Source: Scilla litardierei (taxonomy: Eukaryota; Streptophyta; Magnoliopsida; Asparagales; Asparagaceae). Taken from it: 64,000 nt of DNA. The notes under the pieces were generated by a model. It had not been told where the DNA came from. It saw only the letters and a list, made by a program, of their open reading frames with translations, and did no database searches. A program made the translations under genes and the position numbers. This document shows, in pieces, positions 21,782 through 33,189 of this stretch (positions within the stretch are counted from its first letter, which is position 1; every line of letters starts with the position of its first letter). Location of the stretch: NCBI GenBank assembly GCA_030789695.1, contig CM061132.1, forward strand, positions 157,400,817 to 157,464,816, read 5' to 3'.

Positions 21782-22290
21782 TTGCTATATGATTATAATG
21801 CTTTAGATTTAAAAGTTGATTGTCTAGCTTTGCTATCTTCTGTTAAGTTCGAAGTTTTTAAATTAGATGATGAATACGCTAATATGTATGGTCCATCTCA
21901 TACAAATGTTGCACAAAATGATTCTTCATCTCAATTTTCATACTCAAGATTTAGTGGTAAAGGTTATCAATTTTTAATGCAAAAAACAAAAAAAATCAAA
22001 AGTTCATCGAGCTCACTTTTCGAGCTTGATAGTTATTTAATAACTTATTTTAAGTTTGTGAATGGAAGTGAACTTGATATATTACAATGGTGGAAGGCGC
22101 ATCAAAAACATTTTCCAATTTTGGCTATTATTGTCAAAAAAGTCTTGCAACGCTAGTCTTTATAGTTGCTGTTAAATAAGAATTTAGTGCCAGTAGAAAT
22201 ATATTAAATGAAAATCGCTCTTGTTTCGGTCCAGATTCAATTGAAGCTCAAGTTTGTGTGGATGATTGGACAAAGGCAACCCAAAGACTC
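21782..22290 (+). pseudogene. hAT transposase, C-terminal fragment
   Basis: The open frame 21782-22156 ends with ELDSYLITYFKFVNGSELDI and LQWWKAHQKHFPILA. This is the hAT C-terminal dimerisation region (E-L-x-x-Y-L ... D-x-L-x-W-W-x-x-H-x-x-x-F-P). After a stop, another frame continues with RNILNENRS, GPDSIEAQVCVDDW, the usual last part of hAT transposases. The BED finger and catalytic region are absent. A gypsy LTR borders it on the left at 21768 and copia-derived sequence on the right, so it is a truncated relic. It is probably not the source of the small hAT element at 19582. Confidence 0.85.
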
Positions 22291-23095
22291 AGAACTTGAT
22301 CTGCCGGAGTATAGGACGAGAACACAGGGCGTGCAGCCGGTCGGTGCACAGGAATAGGCCGGATCTGATCTGCCGGAGTAGACGTCGGTAGGAAGGAACA
22401 AATGAAGATCGATCTCGACGGTGAAAAAGAACAGGTTAGAGATCAACCTGGCTTTGGTACCATGTCGAACGAACAATCAGACAAAGAAAGATTTAATGTG
22501 GTTCGACTATAAAACTTAGCCTACATCCACACAGAGAAGAGAGAATTTCTAATTTCAATTGTGTTACAATGAGGAGGGTAGCCACCAATATTTATAAGGC
22601 TAGCAAACCCGAAATCCAAAAATAGTAACAATTATATATGTGCTCATCAAATCAACCACACATAGAAAAGATCCAACAGGCCCTATTCTCTCTTCTTTCC
22701 AATACTATTTGACAAGAACTCCGACTAAAACAGAATTCTAATCCAAACGCAACTCTTCTTCGAATATGACACGGCGTCCTATGGTCGGCCCCTCCGTTCT
22801 ATCGAACTCCCATCTGAAGATCGAGTCGAAGAAATACCGAGCCGAGATATCCGAAGCTCGGGCTATAGCGTTGCTGACCTATGAGCAGCCGATCTTCCGA
22901 ACTGAGAATCCATACAATGTAGAAGTCCACTAGCTCGGATATGTGAAGAGTCGGATAAGCAGGGTCCAGAGCACATGCGAGCTAACTCTGCAAAAGATAG
23001 CTCGGCCACTTATCTTACCAACTTTCACAATGTATTAGTCGACTAGTCAAGAGCTAGTCGACTAGCTCATTCACTATAGTCGACTAAGCCGGAAA
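22281..23095 (-). mobile_element. Truncated copia element: short leader plus 5' LTR
   Basis: The minus strand has an LTR end ...CGTTCGACA at 22463 followed by TGGTACCAAAGC (22451-22462), a diverged copy of the iMet primer site. The LTR contains the common plant copia stretch GTGGTTCGACTATA (about 22499) next to CCTACATCCACA. Only about 180 bp of leader remain before hAT sequence. TAGTCGACTA dyads lie at 23036-23090. The right limit is a guess. Confidence 0.6.
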
Positions 23096-24257
23096 AAAAA
23101 AATAGCGAAGCAAGTTAGATGCTTGAAGACACTAAGAAAAATAATATAAAACTTAGGAGTGCAAAACTCGTTCTTTTCGGTGTAAGGAAATAGAAGTGCC
23201 AAAAATTCGAAGTATGTTTTAGACAATAAAAAACCAATATTAGTTTTATAATTTAACAAGCAATTAAAGATTTTCTATCGATGGTTCCTCTGAATGCTTG
23301 GGCGAAGCTTGTTTCTGGAGAAAATATCTTATGCTTGGGATATTTTTTTTTTGCTAAAGTTGGCCGAGGAAGCCAAAATATCTTTGCGTGCTTAATGCTT
23401 AAAATTCTGTGTGAAAATAGTAATATGTTGCGTGGTCTGAAACTGAAGGAGAATTAAAGTGGCAGCCTCGTTCAAATCACAAGTAGATCCAATCAAAATC
23501 AAAATAACGTGGAGCCCAACGCAATTGGGAGAGTGACGAGAGTCTGGTCTCCAACTTCATCAACAAAATCCTATCGACCTGCTGTCAGCTCAAAAGGGAT
23601 GTTTAGGATTTTCTAAACGCTGCACAATTTGTAGCGATAAATTAGAGCAGGACTACATGCACCCCTAACATAGGAGTGCATGTAATTATTATTAGCCAAA
23701 AAAGAAAAAAAAAAACAAGTTTAGTTAAGCTATGAAGTGATTTAGAGATGTGATATAATTTCCTTTCTAAGTATACAATCATTGCATACACCCCTATGTA
23801 TAGTGGTGTATATAGCAATTCTCATAAATTATTCCAATTATTATATGTTTTGCACACGTGTGATGGGTTGAGCCTTGAAGAATCATCAGAGACACGTGTC
23901 GCGGCGGAGATGGGGAGAATCTCAGTCGGCCCATGGAGTGGCCGTCGCTTTTGAACCGAGACGTTCTCGGACGCAACTATAAAATAAAAAAATAAAATCA
24001 AAAGTAAAAAAAAACAAATTTTGGTGCCCAACCCGATCCGAGAGAGGTCGCATAAAAGTGTGGTTGAGGAGTAGAAGTTCGATTTTGTGACAAAACCAGC
24101 CGCAATGACGTTGAATGAAGGCTACATCTTGAGAGAGAGATTAAGGCTTGTCTAATGAAATTCCGTCTACTTTATTGATTAGCCTCGCGTTAAATTACGC
24201 ATTTGCCAATTATTTGCCTTTGATGTGGTTTTTGGTAGACCCATCCACTCTTGACAT
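23096..24257. other. Intergenic, no gene recognised
   Basis: AT-rich sequence without credible exons. It holds two related inverted repeats: TACATGCAC..GTGCATGTA at 23654-23684 and ATACACCCCTAT..ATAGTGGTGTAT at about 23786-23811. These may be ends of a small MITE. Confidence 0.5.
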
Positions 24258-24582
24258 TGTTTATTAGGGTTAATTGCATAAAAATACCCTCACATTTGGG
24301 CCATTTTTAAAGTAAATATCTTGAGGTATATTTTCATCAAAATATATACCCAAACGTTTTTCGACGCTTTTAAGTTGATACTTTTTTTCAATTTTCCGTC
24401 CAAAAGACAGAAATTTGGACAAATTTACCCCTGAATGGGCCTTTTATAAGTTAACTAGTCATAACCCGTGCCCGCGGGCACGGTTCATTTAAGATTTCCC
24501 CCGCGAAATCATTGTTTCCCGAAAAATTATTTTCACAGCCAAAATTTAACAGAACAATAAATTAGAGTAAAAATATTTAGTG

Positions 24583-24730
24583 GCACGGGCACCTTCGGTG
24601 CGAACGTCTTCGGCGCGTAACAAGAAGGCGCCTTCGGTGCGGAACAACAAATTTGGTGCCCGCGCCTTCGACACGGAACAACAAATTAGTGTAAAAAAAA
24701 ATTAACGGGCGCCTTCGGCGCGGAACAACA
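24583..24730. repeat. Array of C(TTCG)G mini-hairpins
   Basis: Five stems closed on a TTCG loop: GCACCTTCGGTGC, CGTCTTCGGCG, GGCGCCTTCGGTGC, GCGCCTTCGACAC and GGCGCCTTCGGCGC. Three are followed by GGAACAACAAAT. C(UUCG)G is an exceptionally stable RNA tetraloop. Confidence 0.85.
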
Positions 24731-24823
24731 AATCTCCGAGTATTTTTACGCTAATTTGTTATTTTGCTAAATTGTTTTACGCTAAATTTTTATTTTGTTT
24801 AATTTAATGGATCATGCTTCTCA

Positions 24824-25120
24824 ACAATCTTTTCCAAGGCACTTTTAATTTCAAAGTTTAAGTTCCCACGACACTTTTCCCCCCAAATTTAATCTCAACA
24901 ATCTTTCCCAATTGGCACTTCTAATTTCAAAGTTCAGGTTCTTAAGGCACCTTTTCCCTCAAATTTAGTCTCTACAATCGTTCCCAAGGCACTTTTAATT
25001 TCAAAGTTTATGTTCCTAAGGCACTTTTCCCTCCCAAATTTAGTCTCCACAATCTTTCCCAAGACAATTCTAATTTCAAAGTTTTGGTTCCCAAGACACT
25101 TTTCCGATCAAAATTTAACT
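24824..25120. repeat. 75-bp tandem repeat, about four copies
   Basis: Units start near 24824, 24899, 24975 and 25050. The core is CAATCTTTCCCAAGGCACTT, TTTCAAAGTTTAGGTTCC, TTTTCCC..CAAATTTAGTCTC. Confidence 0.88.
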
Positions 25121-25285
25121 TTTCCCACTAAAATTTTCACAAAATACAATCTCTACCATTGATTTACCAAGATCAAATCTCAGTCATTCTCTATTTTGTC
25201 CTAGTCAGCCCTAAAATTCAAAAAACACTGTCAAATGTATAATAGATACTCTCACATTTGGGCCATTTATAAGTTAATATCCTGA

Positions 25286-25530
25286 ATTGGGTGTGTGTCC
25301 ATTGGGGGGTGCATTGCGGATGTGTGTGTGTGCGCGCACACATTGGGGTGGGTGAGTGCATGTGTGTGTGAGTGCGGGCACATGGGAGGGTGTGTGTGCG
25401 TGTGTGCATGGGGGTGTGTGCATGGGGGTGTGGGTGGGTGCATGGGGTGTGTGGGTGGGTGCATGGGGGTGTGTGTGCGTACATTAGGGTGGGTTTGTGC
25501 ATTGGTTTATGTGTAAGTGTGTGCGCAGGG
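25286..25530. repeat. GT-rich arm of the Mutator-like element
   Basis: Plus strand dominated by GTGTGTGTG, GGGTGGGTGCATGGGGTGTG motifs. Several GGG runs could form G-quadruplexes. All frames stay open because of composition, not coding. A further GT-rich patch lies at 26165-26255. Confidence 0.9.
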
Positions 25531-25621
25531 GCGGAACCACATGGGGTCTGCCCTGGGCAGCTGCCCAGGGCAAGAAAATGTGTAATATATTAATATATAG
25601 AAACAAAGAGCCATTGCCATG

Positions 25622-25672
25622 TTGCTCAATTGGTAAAGTGCATGTTTTTCCTGTTTGCTTTGGTTCAAACCC
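25622..25672 (+). other. tRNA-like pol III box A/box B pair
   Basis: TTGCTCAATTGG (25622-25633, close to box A) and GGTTCAAACCC (25662-25672, matches box B) are 28 bp apart, as in tRNA-derived SINEs. There is no convincing cloverleaf or poly-A tail, so it is a relic at best. Confidence 0.35.
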
Positions 25673-26297
25673 CAACAACTCCAAATAAATCACATTTTTG
25701 TGGATTTTTAATGTTTTGCTTCACTTTTAGGGGTGTTACTTTTCCAATTAAACCCAACAACTCTAATTAATTTTACTGGCCGTGATATAATATTCAGTGG
25801 CTTTACTTCCATATTTGCGCTTATTAATGAAGCATATTAAAACTGTACTGATTACAAAAGGCTAAAACCACTATTCTAATCTTATTTATTTCAAGTAAAA
25901 ATCTACTAATGCTTTAAGTCATACTTTTTATAAGTGCTATTAAGAAATCATTTTTGTTGACAATGGTTGGAATTTTTTAAAAATTTTGATGGCAAGAATG
26001 ACTAGATAAAATCATCCCCAAAATCCCGTGAAAAGCTAAGTCATAAATAAAAGATAATGTGATAAAATGAATATGACTTTGACATTGGTGACGGATTTGT
26101 GCTAGACCCAAAGGTTCCATTGATTTGGCAAAAATGTTATGTCAAGAATGTTACGACCAATTTGGTAGGTAGGTGCATGTTGTGTGTGTGTGTGTGCATT
26201 GGGGGGTGGGTGTATTGGGTGGGTGTGTGCATTGGGGTGGGTTGGTGCATGTGTGATCGTCTACCTTGTAGTGTCCAGATTGAGCCAATACTTCAAC

Positions 26298-26780
26298 AGA
26301 TCACACATGCCCATGCACCCACCCACCCCAAGCACACACACCACATGCACGCACACCCACCCCATGCACACAACCCACCCACCCATGAATCCACGACCAC
26401 CCCACAAAAACCAATCCCCTACCCATGCACACACTCACCCTAAGCACACGCACACCCCTATGCGCTCAAACCACATGCACACAACCCACCCATCCACCCA
26501 GACACACCCACCCCACGCACACATACCACCAATGCCAACACCCACCCACCCATGCACACACACACACACATACACCCCTTAAGCACACAGACCCCACCCA
26601 TCCCACATGCACACCCACCCACCCCAATGCACACACACACCCCAACCACACCCCCCCCCAAATGCATACAACCCACCCACCCTACGCGCACACACCCACG
26701 CCCCCACCCATAAACACACCCCCCCCTCCCGCACACCCACCCACCCACACACCCCATGCAGCATCCCCCCCCCCCACACC

Positions 26781-26829
<49 letters not shown>

Positions 26830-26840
26830 ACACACACAGA
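26298..26840. repeat. CA-rich arm and (GA)n/(CA)n microsatellites
   Basis: Plus strand rich in CCCACCCACCC and ACACACAC, the complement of the GT-rich arm at 25286-25530. It ends in (CA)n-(GA)n-(CA)n at about 26777-26840. Long open frames here are compositional. Confidence 0.9.
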
Positions 26841-26993
26841 GAGAGGGAGGAGGAGGAGGAGGAAGGGCAAAAGTGTCCGATTTAACACTATCAGCCCATA
26901 ATCCGCCACAGTGTATCAATTTGTCACAAAATGAACTTTATGGTATTTACTTAAAAATGACCCAACGTAAAGGTATTTTGATGCAATTAACCC

Positions 26994-27904
26994 TATTTAT
27001 TAATATCATTGTTGTTGTTTCGACGGCTTTCTCGCCTTGAAAATTTTGGGCTGAGGGAGGAGATGATAAAGAGATAGAGGGTTATAAGATCCTTATTATT
27101 TAACTACAACGAGCTTTCTCTTTAATTAAGGCCCAAAACTGAGAAGCTTTATATGGGCTTGAACCCTGTTTATTAGGCAAAACAACCATCGTCATCATAT
27201 CGTCATCATCCCTTCGTTAATGCGCTCTTATTAGTCAATTGATGGAGAAAAATGATGCATCCATCGAATTACAAAATTCATAATACCAGCTCACAGGCTC
27301 ACAGCACGTAGGTAATGAACCCATTTGTTTGCTGACATATGTATACGTCTCTCATAAGCGAGGAACGGTCCGCCTTTCATTTTTTTTAAATTAAACGATC
27401 GATGTTGTAACACGTGGACTTTAAAAGTCTTGTATGTTCATTTTTCTCTCTCATTTTGTTAACAAACTTTTTGGGTCTTAAACCAAGGCCTAGACTGGAT
27501 CAGTGCTTGGGATTAATGGGCCTCGATACCAACAGTACAGCCTTTGATATCAGAACAGGCCTTTAACGGGCCAGATCAAACGTTCGTAACCCAAGAATTA
27601 AATGGGCCTAATTTCTACCGACACCATTTCCTTTCTGTGGCTGATTTTCGGCCCCATGGGCCAGGCCTCATTCGGATATATAAGAAGAAAAGTTACCCCG
27701 TTAATAAGAGCTACATTTGCAAGGCATTACATTTTAATTTACATGCCAAACACCATGGCTTCATTCTTCAAAGTTAAAAAGGATACAATTGCAGGCCACT
27801 ACATATTGTCACATAGTTTACACGACAAGCCAAAGTCTCATCCATCAAAATAAAAGAGATACATTTGCAAGCCACTGCATGTTATTTCACAAATTGCATC
27901 CCAA
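26994..27904. other. Intergenic and USP1 downstream region
   Basis: No gene seen. At 27709-27900 three diverged copies of a GATACATTTGCAAGCCACT-type unit, about 75 bp apart, lie just beyond the USP1 stop and may fall in its 3' UTR. Confidence 0.5.
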
Positions 27905-28662
27905 CTAATGTTTAGGCCGTTTGACGATCAGAACCGGGCACTTCACATTCTGCGCGCAATGGTTGCTCACGCTTCCCAAAAACGCCCTGCAATTCCAAAT
28001 TTTACATTTCAACCCCACGACAAAACAACGATTTTAGAGTCAATATGTTAATTCACTTACTTACCTCTTAATTAGACCGTAACCGTGGCTTCCAATCACC
28101 AGCATATCAGCGTTAACTTTCTCCACCGTCTCACAGATCAATTCTCGAGCATCTCCCGTCTCCACCTTTGATTCAACATTCACCTAAAAAAATCCCCAAT
28201 TTACCGGCGATTAGAAATCCAGTGTACATTTGCAATTTTAAAGATTTACATCTGGCTCATACTGTAAATAGGAAAAATTTAACGTACGTATGGGTAATTT
28301 GCGCAAACTCTCCGGGCTTTCTCCGTCACCGTACTCGCCACCTCTCCGCCGTACCGATCCATGCTGGCCACGACGTCCGCCGAAAATAGATACCCTGGAA
28401 AACCCACAACTAATTAGCGAAAATGCCACCGACGAAGACGAGACTGGGAAATTCCTAAACTGCCCTTCAGCTTACCGGTACCGTCGATTGACGGATACAT
28501 GACGCAAGGGGGGCGGGCGTAGAGGAGGAGGATGGTGTCCTTGGAGTTTTCGCCGGGATGAGGCTTGGCCACGACGTTGTCGAGGCACCAAGTCAACGCG
28601 TAGAGGCTCTCCTCGCTGGGGTCAACCGCGACCACGATCAGACGACCGCCTTCCCTCGCCAT
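27905..28662 (-). CDS. Universal stress protein (USP1), four exons
   Basis: Exons on the minus strand are 28662-28476, 28394-28288, 28183-28065 and 27986-27905. They give 495 bp and 164 residues with GT..AG borders and intron phases 1, 0 and 2. The product is a single UspA-fold domain. It opens with RLIVVAVDPSEESLYALTW, then GYLFSADVVASMDRYGG, and ends with the ATP-binding pattern G-2X-G-9X-G(S/T) in IGSHGYGLIKRAFLGSVS, followed by CPVLIVKRP. Plant proteins of this kind bind ATP and are linked to abiotic stress. The start is the first ATG, 43 bp below the TSS predicted from the TATA box. It lies head to head with USP2 and shares its exon structure. Confidence 0.95.
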
Positions 28663-29590
28663 CGGAAACTTGAAGATATTTTCGTTTGGGATTAATTTTG
28701 AGTGGGTGAATTTTTTGGTCGTTTATTCTCTGATATTTATAGCCAGGGAGCTCCTGGTTTCGGCGAGCAGTATGGTGGTTTTTGGGAGTGCTGCTAATCA
28801 CATTACAGATTTTGCTAAACAAAAGATTTTTATTAACAGGTTTGCCACTCCTCTTGGTAAAGTTCGGGAAGACAATGGCACATTTGTAAATAAATGAAAT
28901 ATATTTACCAAAATGTATAATGTGACTAGCAGCACTCGGTTTTTGGGAGTCGGCGACTGCCGCTGTTTAAGTCTATGCGCTGGCACTATAGAGTTTCTAA
29001 AATGCCCTTCAGAAATAGGATTATTATGAAGAGAGGTCGGATGGAAGAAGTTGATGGTATTTTCGTAATAAGAAACAGATGCAAAGGGTGAAGGTAAAGT
29101 TTATGGGATGAGCATTGGACCTGTACCGCTGTACGCTGTCGCTGGCGTTTATTCTGGGCTCACAGCCCGTGACAGCCGGTATTGAAGTAGAGAACGACTT
29201 CGGGGAAGGGAGGTGACGTTTTCCCCAAAAGAGAAAAAGCAAAGGGGTAAAAGAGGGTTTGATTTGATTTTTATTTGATTGTTTATTGCTAATTTTGGGA
29301 GGTTGTCAGCTCCTCACACCGAATTTTCGGTGTTTATAGCAATAGCCTTGAAATAACTAAAAATGATAGTGATTGCTGGCACCTAGTTAACAACGGCGAG
29401 AGACTAATCTATCTAATCCAAATTGTCGCCCTGTGGCTTCAGCTCACAGCTTAAATGTAATTCTAGTTAGCGAAAACATGGGGCTTGGCAGTCTAGCGAA
29501 CAAACCGTTGCCATATAATATAAGAGGACCGCGTCTATCTGCTTCATTATGCGTTTTCACCCCCTCCCTCCTCCATTGACAAAGCTTAAG
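28663..29590. promoter_or_regulatory. Intergenic promoter region between divergent USP1 and USP2
   Basis: About 930 bp separate the two start codons. A minus-strand TATA box CTATAAATA lies at 28734-28742, about 72 bp upstream of the USP1 ATG. A plus-strand TATA-like CATATAATATAAGAGG lies at 29512-29527, about 64 bp upstream of the USP2 ATG. Shared regulation is possible but not shown. Confidence 0.6.
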
Positions 29591-30340
29591 ATGAGCGAAG
29601 CCACGGCATCAACATCAGAACAGAGGACGATGACCATAGTTGCAGCAGTAGACGAGAGCGAGGAGAGCATCTATGCCCTGCAGTGGTCGCTTGGGAACCT
29701 AATCGGCGATGATGATGGACATCACATCCTCGTCCTTGTTCATGTCCAACCTCAGCTGCCTGTATACTCCATGTATGGTTCAGGTAAATCGCCTACTTTT
29801 CAGCTATCTAGTTCTACACCGCATCCTAATAGCACGCTGTGTTCGTTGCAGGATACTTGTTTTCAGATGTGGAAGTGTCATCGATGCGACAACACATCAG
29901 AGACCTTGCAGATTCGGTCCTGGAAAAAGCTCAAAACATATGCAGAAGCTACTACAGCAACGTAAGAGACTCAACAATATGGACTAGAACTTACAGCTGG
30001 AAGAAGAAAAAATTAAGATATATTTCCTTGGTTACTCACAAAACAGATTAAGGTGGAAGCCAAGACCTGCACTGGTGACGCAGGGCATGCGATTTGTGAT
30101 TTGGTCGAGAAGCTGAGGGCTGACGTTTTGGTTATGGGCAACCATGGCTATGGCTTCGTTAAGAGGTCAGTAATAATCTCTGGCCGTTGTTCTAAACTTG
30201 TGACAACTAACTTAAACGGCTAACTCTTTGAACTGCTGATGCTTCTGTTCTATGTCAGGGCTCTTCTGGGAAGTGTTAGTGAATACTGTGCTCGAAACGC
30301 AAATTGCCCAGTCGTAATAGTCAAGCGTCCAACACAGTGA
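29591..30340 (+). CDS. Universal stress protein (USP2), four exons
   Basis: Exons 29591-29783, 29852-29961, 30047-30165 and 30259-30340 give 504 bp and 167 residues. Intron phases (1, 0, 2) and the last two exon lengths (119 and 82) are identical to USP1, so the two are tandem-derived paralogues later inverted. The sequence has MTIVAAVDESEESIYALQW, GYLFSDVEVSSMRQH, and the ATP-binding G-2X-G-9X-G(S/T) pattern in MGNHGYGFVKRALLGSVS. It ends CPVVIVKRPTQ. An in-frame ATG at 29549 would add 14 residues. It sits almost at the transcription start predicted from the TATA box at 29512-29527, so 29591 is preferred. Confidence 0.94.
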
Positions 30341-30951
30341 GAAAAGGATCAATCAGCCGATGTATCGGCCTGGTCAGCCTTTCTGGCGTCAATCCTCGTG
30401 TGTAATGTGCAATAAAAATGTAACGTAGTGTAGACAATTGTCCAATATGATGCAAGTTGTTCGAAATGTGAATGCAGTCAGCAAATAGTTTAATCCACAC
30501 AAACGACAATGTGATATGCGAGTGTCTCAAGTTAATCCAGCTGTTTCACAACGGCAATGGCTGAGTGGAAATTTACATGTTACAATACCGAAAAACACAC
30601 ATCTTACCAAATAAGCATCAACATGCACCGTTTCTTTGATGCTAAGAAAGAACTGTGCTTGAAATTTCATAGATAAATATGATAAAACCTTGAAATTAAA
30701 CCACATGCAAAATCTCTCAAAAGATCCATCTTCAAGCTGGAACCAAGTACAAGTCTGAAACGATCATTTGTAATTATGATCAGGTAATCAACTTGACTTA
30801 GACATCCATAGTCAATCCATGCGGAACTAAATAAAAAATAAAAAACCAAATAATTACTACTTTCATTGGTGCGAATACTATGAGGTAATTTTCCTAAAAT
30901 CAAAGGAACTGCAATGACTAAATAAACAAATGGAGGGGTAAAAAATATTAC
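30341..30951. other. USP2 3' flank, no gene
   Basis: Probable USP2 3' UTR (AATAAAAATG at about 30411 resembles a polyadenylation signal), then AT-rich sequence between convergent genes. Confidence 0.5.
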
Positions 30952-32109
30952 TTAAGTTGCGCCAAAATTTTCTTTTGGTTTCTCCTCGTCATGCATGCCT
31001 TGGTAACAACAGTATTCAGCACCAAAGATTCTTTTAGCTCCAAAAGCAATGGCCAAGCATCCAAAAGTATTGCCAAGCAAATTCTCATGTACTCCTAAAA
31101 AGCAATTAAGTTTATAACCTCCAAAAGCAAGATATTACAATCCAGGCTGCATGCTGCTTTTTTTAATCAAGCATATGATTGAATATCAACCAAACATTGA
31201 AACAACAACAATCCAATTATTGAATTTGCCAACTTATCACCAAATCCACATATTTCTATACTGTTTAAGCTTAAACTAATTATTAGAATATAACTACAAC
31301 GGGAAGTATGAGAATTAATACATAAAACAAAAGAAGAAGAAAAATCATTCTAGTTATGGTTCACTCGATCAGAGATCTTGTTAAATAGCTCTTCTTCATA
31401 TCTAATCAGCTAATATACTAGCAGCTAATATACTAGTGAACAAAAATGATTCATCAAAAAGAAGACATGCTGAGCTTTCTTTCCTTTGCTAACCCGAGCA
31501 AACATTCCTCGATTAGCTTATTTGTCCAACCTTATCGAAGTCAACTCCAACTAGCTTATTTGTCCAACCTTATCGAAGTCAACTCCAAACGAACTCTGCC
31601 CTTTCCACTTCAAAAGAATGTGTTCTTCTTCCAAGCCAGTACTCATTCTCTGGCAAAGGAGCAAAAGCTCAATAATCAAATTCACACATTGCCTATGTCT
31701 AACATGCTGCTAAAATGTCATCATCGACCATTTTAAACTTGGGGATTCTTACCCTCGATCTCAACAAGTGTCTGGCAACAATGAAAAACATGAATGACCC
31801 TAGATTGCTTTAGGAAAAGATAGGCATAATAAAGCATTTGGCAAACGTTCAAGGAACTGAAACAGCAGGATGGAGACAATTGTATCTTACGAAAAAGTGA
31901 ATGAAGTGCAAAAAAATGATTGACTAGTTTCTATCATCCGGTTACTACTATAATCCAACTAGTGGCCTGAACATGCAGCTGATGAGCTATTCTCCATTTA
32001 ATCCTTTACCTGAATATGGACTTTGCGACATGCCGAAAAATAAAGAAAACCACCGGTTGCTAGCATTGTAGTATATCCTCCCTTCTCTATCCCCAGAGAA
32101 CCTAAACAT
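30952..32109 (-). CDS. Candidate small gene, three 3' exons of unknown product
   Basis: Three segments with GT..AG borders join in one frame on the minus strand: 32109-32010 (phase 0 exit), a 19-bp micro-exon 31771-31753, and 31094-30952 ending in TAA. The joined translation includes CLGSLGIEKGGYTTM, GFLYFSACRKVHIQTLVEIE, GVHENLLGNTFGCLAIAFG and YQGMHDEEKPKENFGAT. Two short hydrophobic stretches could be membrane segments. The first segment begins inside a codon, so either an upstream exon is missing or translation starts at the internal ATG near 32066. I do not recognise the protein. Frame agreement across two introns is the only support. Confidence 0.4.
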
Positions 32110-32763
32110 CTGACCATTGCAATTAGATAACTAATTTGAAGAACTGAATTGATTTAATATGAATTGCACAACACTCACATCCATTCCCGAAGAGACCTAT
32201 ACACAACTTTGGACAATGCAACGAAACACAAGACATAACAACCTTAGCAATGGCACCTCCAGTTTGCAATAGAAATCATCCTCTTCCTACCACGCAGACT
32301 CGACTAGGAGTAAGCTAAGTTTCAAGTGTAAATCAATACTACGACAACAAACTCTACTAACCGCCTATGAAGTATGCATCAAAAATTTACAAAACTGATA
32401 TCATCATAGAAGCAAACTAAATCATTCGTAATTCGCTGTTTCCATCTATTAATTCAAAGACACGTATTCCAACGACCCACCACTATCAATCAATCGAGAA
32501 TATAATTAGCTAATCAATAAACAAATGTTGCAAGATCGCAATCAGCTAAAATTCACAAAGCAGGCACAAAACTTGAAAAGGCCTAATAACAATCCAGATT
32601 GATATGATAACAGAGATAACTCAATTCAGCAGTAGCATCTCAAAGCATAAACATAAGAGCCATCCTTAACCCAACTCCAACAAAAGCACGATTAATTAAC
32701 GCAAAATTAGAGAATAACCCTAAAATTCAACAAGATACTGACGAGACTCCCATAGTTCATTCT

Positions 32764-33041
<278 letters not shown>

Positions 33042-33189
33042 TTCGAAACCCTAGAAAATGAAACGAAAAAGACGATGATGAGCGATTTATGAAGAGAACC
33101 AATGATCGCGAGAGACATGAAAAGAAATGCTTTGACGTTAAGATGGCACCTGAGACGGCGGAGATCGGTGATCTCTCACGGGCGGCGGA

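Larger units (their letters stand above)
24267..26993. mobile_element. Mutator-like non-autonomous element, about 2.7 kb
   Basis: Left end GGGTTAATTGCATAAAAATA and right end, reversed, GGGTTAATTGCATCAAAATA. The terminal inverted repeat extends about 57 bp with roughly 80% match. Flanks are TGTTTATTA (24258-24266) and TATTTATTA (26994-27002), a 9-bp target duplication with one change, as expected for Mutator-like elements. There is no transposase. The inside is almost entirely repeats: UUCG hairpins, a 75-bp tandem array, and GT-rich and CA-rich arms. A second direct copy of the inner TIR sequence at about 25247-25283 suggests a composite structure. Confidence 0.7.

Noticed and set aside
25622..25672. 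tRNA gene
   Set aside because: Boxes A and B are present, but there is no acceptor stem or cloverleaf that closes. Listed only as tRNA-like.
25218..26919. Many long open frames of His/Thr/Pro or Cys/Val/Gly repeats
   Set aside because: They are produced by GT/CA dinucleotide composition on both strands and are not proteins.
24267..26993. CRISPR-like or bacterial repeat array
   Set aside because: Repeats are directly adjacent, without unique spacers, in a eukaryotic transposon.
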